Shown here: piece after piece, positions 23,774-35,799 of the stretch
How positions within the stretch are numbered: position 1 is the first letter of the stretch
Layout: each line of letters opens with the position of its first letter
Assembly: GCF_049306965.1 (NCBI RefSeq)
Contig: NC_133200.1
Coordinates: 14,061,501 to 14,125,500, forward strand
Direction: 5' to 3'
Length of the DNA stretch: 64,000 bases
Source of the DNA: Danio rerio
Lineage: Eukaryota > Chordata > Actinopteri > Cypriniformes > Danionidae
Position numbers and translations under genes: made by a program
Notes under the pieces: model-generated
What the model was told of the DNA's origin: nothing
Database searches by the model: none
What the model saw: the letters and a program-made list of their open reading frames with translations, nothing else

Positions 23774-26700
23774 TCAGTTGAAGGTGTTATATGCTAGCAG
23801 ATAGCCATCATTATACATGTAAAGCCTCCTGTCAACAGGATTGTAGTTCAGATTGGCTATTCCAGCAGCAACCTTCTCGAAAGGCAAAGAAAGAGAGTTT
23901 ATCTCTTGACCAGTGGTTGTATCGAAAGCATAAAACACTTCCTCTTGATAAGTATTAACATAACGTGTTGCATAAAGGACTCCACACACCATAAACGTGC
24001 TGCTCACTGACCTCTTAAAGAGATGCGTCTTAAATGTGTGTGTGATATTGAGCTCCACCGGGTCTAAGCGACTCAAAATGATGTTCCCATGATTCTCCTC
24101 AGTGGCATAAATCACCCACACTGCATCTCTGTCAGCCTCCAGGTCGATGTCTGTCCAATCACGACAGCTGTAGTAGCAGAACGGGAATTTGTTGTCAATT
24201 CCGGCACCATCCAATTTCATACGCTTGGTTGATTGACTTGTAATATCGAAGCTACAGATTTCAGCTTTGTCGTAGCATTGATAATATACGGTATTGTTGT
24301 AGAGTATAGTGCCAGAACCTCGAACTGCATTTTTACTGCTGTAAGATGGTGCAATCTGTTCATCCTTGTAGTTCCTGTTAGCCATGAAGTCTTCATATGA
24401 GTTGTACATTCTGATAGTGTGGCCATCCTTGTGTCCACTCACTAGACAGTGTTCCCAATAACGCTCCTTATCCGTTAGTAGAGCATCGCGGCCCCAGGCA
24501 CCAGAAATATACGACTTGCTGATGGAATTGAGCTTGGTGACAACTGGAGAACTTATTCTGGTCATGATGCGCTGATGACAAGAACCTGCAAAAATGTACT
24601 TTCAATAATTGTGGAGTTTTATAATTCTGAAAATAGCATTTGAGTAGCAAGTAGGTTCTCTAGGGGTGCTTCCACACAAGTGAATCAATTCATTTGTTCC
24701 AAAACAGGGATTAACATTGCTACAATGTTGCTCTTTTTCTTGGTGCGGTTCGCTTTCTCACGGCAGTTTTAAATGGACCAAAAGAGCTAAACAAGTCACA
24801 TGGTAGTAAACTGTTCTCACATTGGTCAGAGTTTCAGGGTTTATTTTGCAGAGTCCCGCTTAGCTGTCATGCGTCCTTATTTTAATTTATGATGATGAGC
24901 AATAAAGACATCATAAGCGAAAAGCCGTGCTTTCATTTTGAATGGTGACACCCACAGACATGTCACCAAATATAAATCAGTCGTATACATACCCGTTGGC
25001 TTATGCGTTATAGGTTTTTACATGAAACGCATATTTACAGGTAGGAATGACCTCCCGCCCTACTCATAACTCTCTCTTCATATAGCCATAAATGCCTATT
25101 ACATATCCATGATACATTGTGATATAGCCGGCTCGGATGGTATCGCTTTCTCAGTACAATCGATTCGCACCAGAGTTTGTTTCAATCAAGCCAAGACAAC
25201 CTTATACAAGCGATCTTGGACCGATTGATTTGGCGTGAATCCGAGCACGATTGCTGGATTCACATGTGCCAAATGAACCGCGCTAACTGGACAAACGAGA
25301 CAGCTTTCGAAACAAAAGTCTAGGTGTGAAAGCACCCCAAAAGTATATGTAGCTTCAGACAGTCACAAGAGGCATGTTTCAACAGACTTCAACAGACATT
25401 TAACTGACTATAAGAAACATTGCAAGTACATATCAACTTACACTAACCCTAATCCTAACCCCAATCCTAACAGTCTACTTATAATCTAATGGGAATTGGT
25501 TGGCATCTAGATGCAATGTAACTTAAATTCAACAAACAGACCATTAAAATAAAGTGTGAGCAAAATTAACTTACAGTAGCTCACTTAAAATAGGCAGTAT
25601 ATGATGCTTATTATTATGGCTTAAGAAAGCCAACCTACTGTTATGCTACTTAAACGTATTAATATTACTTTTTCTCAGCCAAAAATGTACTTCTCCTCCC
25701 AGGTTTTTAATGTTATGACCGCCAAACTTCAGCCAGACCTTTAGACTAGTCTGACTCGAGTCGCTATATTGTTTCCAGATGATTTTGGCATTTGGCTTTC
25801 CAGAAACTGACACAGAAAACTTTGATGCATCATAACTTTGAAAGAGAAAATCTTAGAAACATGTGACATTTTAAAATGGGGTATAAGTTGTGCTCCTGGG
25901 GTGCAAGAGTGCCCCACAATTGCCCATTGACTTTCAATGGTGAAGAAACTTCTGAGCAATTCCATGCAAATGTCAAACTTGCAATAAAAAATTTAAGTTT
26001 TCACTAAAATACTTCTATGTTTTTTGTATATGCTTGTATTTTACAGTACTGACAAAAATTTCTCTGTCAATGTTTTTCAAAAATTATATTTAATTTACCA
26101 AAGTCACACAAGTGACATTTTACATATGTCACATCCATAACGGAGAGATGTCACATCCACAACAAAGCTTTTTCTTTCTCATAAATGCCAAAATGTCAAA
26201 CAAAATAAAATCAATAGTTTTTGTTCAATAGTGTGCCAAGTCTTATTCTTTATCATTGTTTCTTTTGGGGTCGTGCAGTTTAATTCACAGTATTTTTACA
26301 AAGTTTGTCTAATCCTGTATACACATGAAGTGGCCAGGCGTATACAGCCCCAAGTAGCCAATAATGTACTTACTTCTGAAATCAGTTGGCATAGTCTTGG
26401 AAGTCTGTGCACGATTGTTGAGGTCACGCAACCTATTCTTCATACTCTCCAGGTTGAAGAAATCATCTTTGTACATTTTCTGGGCATCTTTCTTTGTTTT
26501 ATTTAACTGAGGACAACATACAGTTGGTGTCATGATTAAACTGTTCACTTTCATAATTTCTGACAGCACCTTTAATTTTGGGGTTGCTTTAAAAGACTGA
26601 ATAAAAAAAAGGTTACCTCTCTGAGCAGAGTACGCGTCTCTTTTTTGGGGTTCTGCATGTGTGTTTCACTGACAGATCGATGGATTTCTTCAAGCTCCTG

Positions 26701-27262
26701 GTTCAGCTGGCGAAGGTAAAGAGCGCTGTACAGTCCACTTTTATAAAGGTAATCAAATGGTTTCAGGCGTGATGTGATGTTCTGAAGAGTGGCTTCCATC
26801 ATCGGCAGTTCTGCATTTGTGTTTATCACCTGGAAGTCATGACAGAACATTAACATATTTTACCTTCTTAAAAATCGTCCGAACTTTATTACACACATCT
26901 GAACATTATTGTCCGTTAACAGAAGTTGCAAGTGCCATAAGAAGCATAACAGATTTCTCACCTTCTCCTCAAACTCATCTAAGATCTCCTCACAGACCTG
27001 CACTTGTCTTGTGACCTCCATGAACTGAACAGCAGGGAAAGTCCAGATTGAGCTGTTTATTTTACACAAACACGAATCAGTCTTCTGTAGACCTGGAACT
27101 CTTTGAGCCTCGACAGTCACCTTATGTAGAAAACAATATGATTATTGTATAATACATGCAATACTTAAGTTCTTTCATATTCTCTTATCAGTGTTTTTCA
27201 GAGAGGATGTCAGAATGGAAGAAACTTACAATGACTGTGAGGAGCAGCAGGTTGAAGAACAT
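23774..27262 (-). CDS. olfm4: OLFM4-type olfactomedin gene C
   Basis: Five exons in transcript order: 27262-27230, 27120-26962, 26829-26617, 26506-26374 and 24585-23774. Exon lengths (33,159,213,133,812 nt), phases (0,0,0,1) and product length (449 residues) are identical to gene A. The start opens a signal peptide (MFFNLLLLTVIV), followed by DSCLCK and a coiled-coil stalk with the same NQELEEIH and RLRDLNNRAQTSK blocks as A. The olfactomedin domain has GAWGRD, TDID, SSTFMVCGVLYATRY and LNYNP. Calcium-site equivalents are D337, S375, T376 and N436. Differences from A are scattered substitutions without indels in coding sequence, and long stretches of the last exon are identical, pointing to a fairly recent duplication or gene conversion. 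It is transcribed divergently from D. The last intron holds a DNA transposon. Confidence 0.91.
24663..25338. mobile_element. DNA transposon with GGGGTGCTTTCACAC ends
   Basis: The left end GGGGTGCTTCCACACAAG and the complement of the right end (GGGGTGCTTTCACACCTAG) are inverted copies. The interior has no transposase but carries family words such as GGTTCGCTTTCTCACGGC and CCAAATGAACCGCGCTAAC. It resembles fish hAT/Harbinger-type non-autonomous elements and lies in the last intron of gene C; gene A lacks it. Confidence 0.72.
25350..26370. other. Remainder of the last intron of gene C
   Basis: It includes a TAACCCTAATCCTAACCCCA-like run near 25440, inside what looks like a dispersed repeat (25350-25560). 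It also includes a stretch with three GTCACAT/GACATTTTACATATGTCAC words near 26100-26165. No exon is supported. Confidence 0.4.
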
Positions 27263-27468
27263 GATGACCGAATGTGCAGAAGGACAAGAGGTCTGTTTTA
27301 AATCACCACACAAACCAGGAGATTTCGCAATTTTAGATATTTAAATGTACAATTTTAGTGGTCTAGCCAAGAGGATGTGAAAACTGCACATATAAATAAT
27401 TTCAGAAATTCGGGAAGGAATTTACGTGAGATCTGAAGGAAATTTCAACCAAAAGTTCTGCCTAAAAG

Positions 27469-27477
27469 TTTTACATC
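27469..27477 (-). promoter_or_regulatory. Degenerate TATA-like box of gene C
   Basis: GATGTAAAA on the minus strand, preceded by CTGGGG and about 210 bp upstream of the ATG, aligns with TTATAAAG of gene A. The A/T core is weakened, which could lower or shift initiation. Confidence 0.35.
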
Positions 27478-27924
27478 CCCAGTCTATTGTAAACGTTATG
27501 CAGGCGTCTGCACTTCTATCACAGTGACTAACATGATTTTTTTAGATATTCAAATTTGTAGTTTTATGGGTCTTTGGAAGAGGATGTGAAAATTGCACAT
27601 ATGTCTAAAATCACTAATTCGGGAAGAAAATTTGTTGAGAAATGCAAGGAAATTAAACCACAGGTTGTTCCAAAATGTTTTACCATCTTAAAATTTTTGC
27701 AGACAACTGCACTTTTACAAACTGCATCAATAACTGTAGCCCTAAATATAATATTGTAATTAATAACAAGCTTAATAAGAGTCAAAAAGTTATTCTTTTG
27801 GCAGGATAATACATGTAACTAAAAAATGCTTTTTAATTGGTGCCAGAAACCACAGGACACCTTTATCAGTGGATGTTGTACTGTATAGTCCATAGATTTA
27901 CATACTGTATACACACACGCATCA

Positions 27925-29070
27925 ACAGTGTTGGGAAAGATATACTGTAAAAAAAAACAAAAAAACAAAAAAGTAAAAAAAGGTCAAATGACTGGCAGCT
28001 ATGGCTGCCAAACAAAAACTATAAAATTACGGTAAAATGTCTTTGTTGAAATAAAGTGCAAAAAAAATAAATCTACAGATATTTGCATTAAAATTTTTAC
28101 AGAAAAATACTGTTATTTTACAGACTTTTCCCAGATTGTTACGATCAAATCCGTTCAATAAAGTTACACACTAAGTGCGCTCACATGCACCTGTTCCGGA
28201 TTCTGCTGATTGCACACACACAGTTTATACAATTTATTACTTTAATTTTACGTAATTTTAAATGTACTTCATAAAAAACAGGAAAAAACAGTGTGTTAAT
28301 AATACGGCAATTTTATTGTATAAAACAGACAAATTGCTGTAATTTGTCATTACTTATATAATACATAAAATAACAATCAAGCTGTTAATTTACAGATATT
28401 GTTTGTAATTTTTACGGATTTTTGAATATAATTTAAAATAACTGAAAAATACTGTATAAATAATACTGTAATTTCCCTGTATAAAAAACAAAAATGTCAG
28501 TAATTTGTCTTTAATGATAAAGTACCTAAAATGAAAGTCAAACTGTGAATTTAGAGAGATTGTTTTTCATTTTACTAAGTTCTACTTATCATTTTAAATG
28601 ACAATAAATTACTGTCAAAATTTTAGGGATATTTTCTGTAAAATTAAGGTTTTTTTTTACAGTGTACTTTTGAAAGTAATGCATTACAATATGCATTACT
28701 TCCCCAAAAAAGTAACCAATTGTGTTACTTATTTACTTGTTTATGGAAAGTAATGTGTTATATTACTTTTGAGTTACTTTTGCGTTACTTTTCCTTGCCT
28801 GCCTGACGTTTGATCTCCTTCAGAACTTGCAGGTTTTTTTTTTTTTTTTTTTACAGAGAAGCTCTGCATTTAACAACCACCTATATAAGCTACACCTTCA
28901 TTTTCATTTAGAAAATGTAGGATAATATCTGAGCTTTCTACCGCCAAAGCTATACATGCTGTATATACAGATTAAGGAAAGCATGTCAAATAATGTGTTA
29001 GCTACCCTTAAATGTTTTGTGTTATTAGTTAATAGTAAATTCACTGTCCATTGAGATAAAGCCTAAGAGT
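27925..29070 (-). mobile_element. hAT-like GTAACG element, copy 3, interrupted
   Basis: CAGTGTTGGGAAAG at 27925 is separated by another element from TACTTTTGAAAGTAATGCATT at 28664. It then continues through GTGTTATATTACTTTTGAGT, TTGATCTCCTTCAGAACTTG, TACAGAGAAGCTCTGCATTT and CACTGTCCATTGAGA. These are reverse complements of words in copies 1 and 2 between genes A and B. It lies in the corresponding spacer between genes C and D, in opposite orientation. Confidence 0.62.
27944..28664. mobile_element. ACTGTAAAAAA-ended element nested in the hAT-like copy
   Basis: The left end reads ACTGTAAAAAAAAAC. The complement of the right end reads CACTGTAAAAAAAAACCTTA. The body is rich in TACTGTTATTTTACAG and TTTACAGATATT words facing both ways, with no coding frame. 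It splits a GTAACG-type element, so it inserted later. Confidence 0.68.
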
Positions 29071-29838
29071 ACTAAGTTGAAATTATTTATATTAAGGCAA
29101 AAACAGATTTTAAACCTTTAAAATGTTTGATAACAAAATGTTATAAAGCAGTAAGATGATAAAAAACATCCCCAAATCAAAATACATCTTTAAGCTTTAT
29201 ACAGTGAATACATTTCTTTGTGTGGCCTTAAGAAAAGTGTAAATCATTTCCCAAAAGAGAAACAATCTTATTATATTATTTAGTCGCTTTTACAGTAGAC
29301 AGTGGCTGCACCTCCTCATGGCTGCACCTCCTCAACAATAAATGCAATAACAATATTTTTGTTCAGTCAAAGTAATTGTTTTACCTGAAAAATGTGAAAT
29401 GATTAATCATTTGTTGTTTAGCTGAATGTGGGGTGCAGGTGTAGTTCTTTCCATCCAGTTTAGTTTTTTTATGTTGTGTTTCTTACAGTTGTCAAAAGTT
29501 TTAATTACAGATAATCTACACTTAACAACAATCCACTTCTTTTCTTCGATGAGTTCAAACTAACAAAAATTGCAAAAAGGCAAGTCTCCGGCCTTGTTAT
29601 TAAATTGAGCGAAGTTGTCATGAAACATTTTGCTTCTTTAATACTAACATACCGGATACCCTCTCTGACTCGAAATAAACCAATATCCTGAGTTATTTAG
29701 TTACTAGAACAGTACACTGGCTCATCTACTGTCAAAATCAAGACCTGATGTCGATGCATTTGACTGACAACAGGATTGTATCTACAGCGGAATGCAATCC
29801 ATGTTAGCTTAGAAATAAGATATTGTTTAATTAAGGTA
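29070..29838. other. C-D spacer, no gene seen
   Basis: AT-rich sequence with a short direct repeat of GGCTGCACCTCCTC near 29303-29333. No exon or complete element is recognised. Confidence 0.4.
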
Positions 29839-29839
29839 A

Positions 29840-30015
<176 letters not shown>

Positions 30016-30037
30016 GGTAAAGAAGAACCCAAAGATC

Positions 30038-30600
30038 ACTGTTAGGTGAGCTCTAGAGATGCATTCTGGAGATGGAAGAACATTGTAGAATGTCAACCAT
30101 CACTGCAGCCCTCCACCAGTCTGGGCTTTATGGCAGGACGACTGGTTGCAATCAAGGGAAAGATGAGTGCTCAGGACCTCAGACTGGGCTGAAGGTTTAC
30201 CTTCCAACAAGACAATGACCCTAAGCACACAGCTAAAATAACAGAGGGGCTTCATAACAACTTCATGACTGTTCTTGAATGGCCCAGCCAGAGCCCTGAC
30301 TTAAGCCCAATTGAGCATTTCTGGACCTAAAAAAGGCTGTCCACCAACGTTTAAAACCCATCCTGACAAAATGAAAGTCTCTGCAAGGAGGAATGGCAGA
30401 GGATCCCCCAATCTAGGTTTGAAAAACTTGTTTCAAACTTCTTTACCAAAAAGGCTCATGGTTGTATTATCAAAAGGGTGCTTCTACTAAATACCGAGCA
30501 AAGGCTCTGAATGCTTAGAACCATATCATATTTCAATTTTGTACGTCAACAATTCTGTGTTTCCTGTCAATACAGGTTAACTATGTTTGCACTGTTTAAA
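30038..30600 (+). mobile_element. Tc1-like transposase fragment (second Tc1 family)
   Basis: The sequence contains ACCATCACTGCAGCCCTCCA, TCCAACAAGACAATGACCCT (the QDNDPKHTA-type DDE motif) and GGCCCAGCCAGAGCCCTGAC, then words of the element's 3' end (GCAAAGGCTCTGAATGCTTA). The middle of the gene is deleted after TTTATGGCAGG. It differs from the Tc1 element at the left of the window and belongs to the other common fish Tc1 lineage. It has frameshifts and no recognised inverted ends. Confidence 0.85.
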
Positions 30601-30914
30601 ATAATTTTAACTGTTAAAAGCTAATAGTAACTAGTTAAAGTTATTAGTAACTAATAAAGTTATGGTAACTAATAACCCTAATTTTTCCGAATTTGATTGT
30701 AATGCAATGAGGTGTATATTGTATTGTTCATTGTTTTTTCAAGTTAGAAAACACATTCAAATTAGCTAATGTAAATTAACCTTACTGTAAAGTATAATTT
30801 TAAACAAAAATTACATTAAAATTATCAGCCGAACCAGGAAGATTATCTTCCTCAATTTTTCAAGATTTTTTAATGTCAGCAGAAACAGTAATAGACCACT
30901 CCTGGAGTTTGGGC

Positions 30915-30920
30915 TTTAAA
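30915..30920 (+). promoter_or_regulatory. TTTAAA core-promoter box of gene D
   Basis: TTTAAA 69 bp before the ATG, in the same context as the box of gene B. Confidence 0.45.
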
Positions 30921-30983
30921 TGTCTGCCTCTGTCATGCGACGCTGTTCATAATTCTCAAGACACCAGGATGCTGACCTCAAAC

Positions 30984-33048
30984 ATGAGTCACTCAAAAAG
31001 ATTCTTTTTGACGGTCATATTTCTTCTGATTTTCATACAGGTAACATTTAATTGCTCTTTAATTAAGATTATGTACATGTATGTTTCAAATCAATGTTCA
31101 TCAAAAAGAGGAGTAACTTTGCTTGTTTTACTGAAGTCCTGACTCCTGCTTTTTTTTATCTTTACAGTCAGCGAGAGGGAAGGACTGTGTGTGTGAGCTG
31201 GAAAACTCAGATCCTGACTTCCCTGAATATAAACTCGACAACGTTGAGCTCACTGCTTCACAATGCACTGAAAACATCACTTCAGAAAAGGTAAAAACAA
31301 AGTCATTGCTGTGATATTTAAGCATTTTAAACATAAAAATGAAAAATAAAAATGGTTTTTGCATAATTCTGAATAAATCAGATTTTTTTAACTATTTCTA
31401 TTTTTTTTTTTTTTTAGCATTTTTTATTAAAATTCACCTTATGTTTAGATAACGGAGATCGACAGGCTTGTGTTGGGTCTGCAACGCCGCATCTGGCAGC
31501 TTGTGGACAGCGTGTCCATACTGGAAAAAGAAGACAACGGAAATCTGTACGCAGCTGTATCTTTGCGCATTATTGAATTAGAGATAGCCGAGATTCAAGA
31601 CCTTCTGGATGAACTCAACCAAACAACTAGCACATACCAGCAACTCAGTATACAGGCTGCCGAAGAGGTGAACTTATATGACACAACACTTTTTTCATCT
31701 GTATAATTATATAATTACTTTCTGTTTATTTCAGTCATGGATCTAACTGTCCTAAGTATTTTTAAATGACAGAGAGAATCAATAAATTACATTTTAATAA
31801 ATTATACTTAACAAAATGAAATATTTATCTGAATAAAATGGGACAGATCAATAAAAAATCATTACTTGCAATTCAGAAAATATTTTAAATTTGATTCTTA
31901 TTTCTTTGATTTTATTTTGTGAATTTTGTGCACTTATACTGTATCTAATTCTAATTGAACCCCTCATTTCAACAGCTTCGAAACATGCAAGAAACGATGG
32001 AAGAGCTGGAGATGTCGGACCACACACAGGCGATGGTGAAACAACGTGAGAATGAGTTAATTAAGAAGGAACTGGTTTGGTGCCAAAATGTGCTTAATAG
32101 TACAATGCCACCCCCTACACTTTCCCCAGGTATGTATACTGTACTTGTTAATCATTAATTGACTTCCCTATCTAAAGAGTAACTAACATTGCTGAATCTT
32201 TCTTTGTAGGTCACTGTGGTCTGGGTCATTTGGTTGGTGTATCGGGACCCAAAACGTACTCGCTCACAGTGTATGGAACGTCCTACACTTTTGGTGCTTG
32301 GGGTCGAGATGCAAATCCTGCTCCAGGAGATGAAAACAAATACTGGCTGGTGGTTCTGTCAAGTAGTAATGTATATGGAAATTTTATCAGGCAATACAAT
32401 AGTTTGAGTACTATTATTTTAGGTATAGACCCAACAGATACATATATATCAAGCTCAAATCCTACAACAAACACAATTCAGGGTCCAAACATGGTCATGT
32501 ATGGCAATGCTCTCTACTATAACTGCTACAACACATACTCTGTCTGTCAGTTCAACCTGACTACTCAATCTGTCAGTACTGTGGCTTTACCCAATGATGC
32601 AGGTTATAATAGCAAGTTTCCATTCGCACATCTCGGCACAACATACAGCTACACAGACATGGATTTTGTCACAGATGAATCAGGCGTCTATGTTATATAC
32701 GCAACCACTAGCAACTTTGGAAATGTGGTGATCAGTAAAGTTGAGACTAGTAACCCGCCTGTTTTGGGCCAAACTTGGTCCACTTCTCTTCACAAAAGGA
32801 CCGTCACAAACACTTTCATGGTGTGTGGTGTGCTTTATGCGACTCGATACCTGGATCAGGAAACAGAGGAAATCTTTTACTCCTATGACACTAAAACCAA
32901 TAAAGAGCGCTATGATTTGAGAATTCACATCAAGAAGATGCAGACAAATATTCAGTCTATAAATTATAACCCCAGAGATCATTTGCTGTATGTTTTCAAT
33001 GATGCCTACATTGTGACTTATGTAACCAAGTTTGGGGAACTTTACTGA
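30984..33048 (+). CDS. olfm4: OLFM4-type olfactomedin gene D
   Basis: Five exons: 30984-31040, 31168-31290, 31449-31667, 31976-32129 and 32210-33048. They give 463 residues with phases 0,0,0,1; the first four exon lengths equal those of gene B. The product has a signal peptide (MSHSKRFFLTVIFLLIFIQ), KDCVCE, DPDFPEYKLDNVELTASQC, a coiled-coil stalk with DRLVLGLQRRIWQLVDSV, and a PPPTLSPG hinge. The olfactomedin domain follows with GAWGRD, YTDMD, TNTFMVCGVLYATRY and INYNP. The calcium-site equivalents are D336, N385, T386 and N436. Introns are compact and free of recognisable transposons. Everything from inside exon 3 to 410 bp past the stop is duplicated in tandem (D'), so the downstream copies of exons 4 and 5 could serve as alternative 3' exons encoding the same residues. 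Confidence 0.93.
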
Positions 33049-33134
33049 ACTGTATGTAAAACTATTAAACATGATATATTAAGTGCTAAAATGTTTGTTG
33101 CAAAGTGAATATCATAATGTATGACACATTTCGA

Positions 33135-33140
33135 AATAAA
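33135..33140 (+). other. Polyadenylation signal of gene D
   Basis: AATAAA about 87 nt after the stop codon; an identical copy lies at 35104-35109 for D'. Confidence 0.65.
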
Positions 33141-33458
33141 TGATGGTAAAAATATCTGTGCTAATATTCATGATTTCTTTTGTATGCAGAGTTTATTGTC
33201 ACTCTATTTCAAAAAACAAAGAAAAATCTTACCTGAGAAAATAGTTTAGAAATGGAATAGTTTTCTCAAGCCATCCTTAAAATTAGCTTTTAAAACCTTT
33301 TTCATTTAGGGCTGTTCTACATTTCCAAATTTAAAAACATAAGCTGGAATAATATGTGTTTAGACAATAAAAGTAACAGAACTAACAATTACAAAAGCAT
33401 GAAAAGTCCTAATCTTATTTTAAACCTGCACACAAGTGTTACAAAAGATTTCATTAAG

Positions 33459-35017
33459 CATCTGGCAGCTTGTGGACAGCGTGTCCATACTGGAAAAAGA
33501 AGACAACGGAAATCTGTACGCAGCTGTATCTTTGCGCATTATTGAATTAGAGATAGCCGAGATTCAAGACCTTCTGGATGAACTCAACCAAACAACTAGC
33601 ACATACCAGCAACTCAGTATACAGGCTGCCGAAGAGGTGAACTTATATGACACAACACTTTTTTCATCTGTATAATTATATAATTACTTTCTGTTTATTT
33701 CAGTCATGGATCTAACTGTCCTAAGTATTTTTAAATGACAGAGAGAATCAATAAATTACATTTTAATAAATTATACTTAACAAAATGAAATATTTATCTG
33801 AATAAAATGGGACAGATCAATAAAAAATCATTACTTGCAATTCAGAAAATATTTTAAATTTGATTCTTATTTCTTTGATTTTATTTTGTGAATTTTGTGC
33901 ACTTATACTGTATCTAATTCTAATTGAACCCCTCATTTCAACAGCTTCGAAACATGCAAGAAACGATGGAAGAGCTGGAGATGTCGGACCACACACAGGC
34001 GATGGTGAAACAACGTGAGAATGAGTTAATTAAGAAGGAACTGGTTTGGTGCCAAAATGTGCTTAATAGTACAATGCCACCCCCTACACTTTCCCCAGGT
34101 ATGTATACTGTACTTGTTAATCATTAATTGACTTCCCTATCTAAAGAGTAACTAACATTGCTGAATCTTTCTTTGTAGGTCACTGTGGTCTGGGTCATTT
34201 GGTTGGTGTATCGGGACCCAAAACGTACTCGCTCACAGTGTATGGAACGTCCTACACTTTTGGTGCTTGGGGTCGAGATGCAAATCCTGCTCCAGGAGAT
34301 GAAAACAAATACTGGCTGGTGGTTCTGTCAAGTAGTAATGTATATGGAAATTTTATCAGGCAATACAATAGTTTGAGTACTATTATTTTAGGTATAGACC
34401 CAACAGATACATATATATCAAGCTCAAATCCTACAACAAACACAATTCAGGGTCCAAACATGGTCATGTATGGCAATGCTCTCTACTATAACTGCTACAA
34501 CACATACTCTGTCTGTCAGTTCAACCTGACTACTCAATCTGTCAGTACTGTGGCTTTACCCAATGATGCAGGTTATAATAGCAAGTTTCCATTCGCACAT
34601 CTCGGCACAACATACAGCTACACAGACATGGATTTTGTCACAGATGAATCAGGCGTCTATGTTATATACGCAACCACTAGCAACTTTGGAAATGTGGTGA
34701 TCAGTAAAGTTGAGACTAGTAACCCGCCTGTTTTGGGCCAAACTTGGTCCACTTCTCTTCACAAAAGGACCGTCACAAACACTTTCATGGTGTGTGGTGT
34801 GCTTTATGCGACTCGATACCTGGATCAGGAAACAGAGGAAATCTTTTACTCCTATGACACTAAAACCAATAAAGAGCGCTATGATTTGAGAATTCACATC
34901 AAGAAGATGCAGACAAATATTCAGTCTATAAATTATAACCCCAGAGATCATTTGCTGTATGTTTTCAATGATGCCTACATTGTGACTTATGTAACCAAGT
35001 TTGGGGAACTTTACTGA
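33459..35017 (+). pseudogene. 5'-truncated olfactomedin copy D'
   Basis: It contains the last 178 nt of exon 3 (33459-33636), full exon 4 (33945-34098) and full exon 5 (34179-35017), identical in coding sequence to gene D as far as I can read. It lacks the promoter, exons 1 and 2, the first 41 nt of exon 3 and that exon's splice acceptor, so it cannot encode a secreted protein alone. Exon 3 of gene D could splice into exon 4' in frame, because exon 4' keeps its acceptor. Splicing exon 4 to exon 4' would shift the frame. Confidence 0.9.
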
Positions 35018-35427
35018 ACTGTATGTAAAACTATTAAACATGATATATTAAGTGCTAAAATGTTTGTTGCAAAGTGAATATCATAATGTATGACACATTT
35101 CGAAATAAATGATGGTAAAAATATCTGTGCTAATATTCATGATTTCTTTTGTATGCAGAGTTTATTGTCACTGTATTTCAAAAAACAAAGAAAAATCTTA
35201 CCTGAGAAAATAGTTTAGAAATGGAATAGTTTTCTCAAGCCATCCTTAAAATTAGCTTTTAAAACCTTTTTCATTTAGGGCTGTTCTACATTTCCAAATT
35301 TAAAAACATAAGCTGGAATAATATGTGTTTAGACAATAAAAGTAACAGAACTAACAATTACAAAAGCATGAAAAGTCCTAATCTTATTTTAAACCTGCAC
35401 ACAAGTGTTACAAAAGATTTCATTAAG

Positions 35428-35799
35428 CAACTTTGTGGTGGGGTTGTGTGACAAAACATCACCAATACATCATTACATAAAGCTTATCAGATTGTAAAAA
35501 AATACTGATTAACACTGCTCATGCACCAACCAAATGTGTCCAAGAAGATAAAACATTTCAGTTGTATTTTTTCCACATTCATTTCACATTGCTCACAGCT
35601 GAATATAACTTTTAAAGTATACAAATAAAGCACAAAAGAGATGTCTTCATCATTTCACAATATTTTTCAATGCCCATTTGCAGTATATTTTATTGTCTAC
35701 TATAAAAGGACTAATTTAGTTGTTTTGTACTAAATTTATCATGTATCAACTTTGTCTAAGTGATAAATAGCAAAGTGATCTTGAGATATAAATCTTCAA
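35428..35799. other. Unique spacer between the cluster and the array
   Basis: AT-rich sequence with no exon, motif array or recognisable element, separating D' from the satellite-like array. Confidence 0.5.

Larger units (their letters stand above)
31490..35427 (+). repeat. 1969-bp tandem duplication of the gene D 3' half
   Basis: Copy 1 is 31490-33458 and copy 2 is 33459-35427. By eye I found one difference (C at 33204, G at 35173). The join is TTCATTAAG to CATCTGGCAG, and the right edge reads TTCATTAAG CAACTTT, so the breakpoints share only CA. This indicates a very recent microhomology- or end-joining-type duplication, or an assembly duplication. Confidence 0.95.

Noticed and set aside
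25436-25475. Internal telomeric repeat (TAACCC)n
   Set aside because: Only a few degenerate units occur, within what looks like an ordinary dispersed repeat.
26231-26506. 91-residue plus-strand frame
   Set aside because: It overlaps, in antisense, an exon of gene C and intron sequence, and has no supporting features.
32680-35041. 130-residue minus-strand frames in genes D and D'
   Set aside because: They are antisense shadows of the last olfactomedin exon, present twice only because of the duplication.
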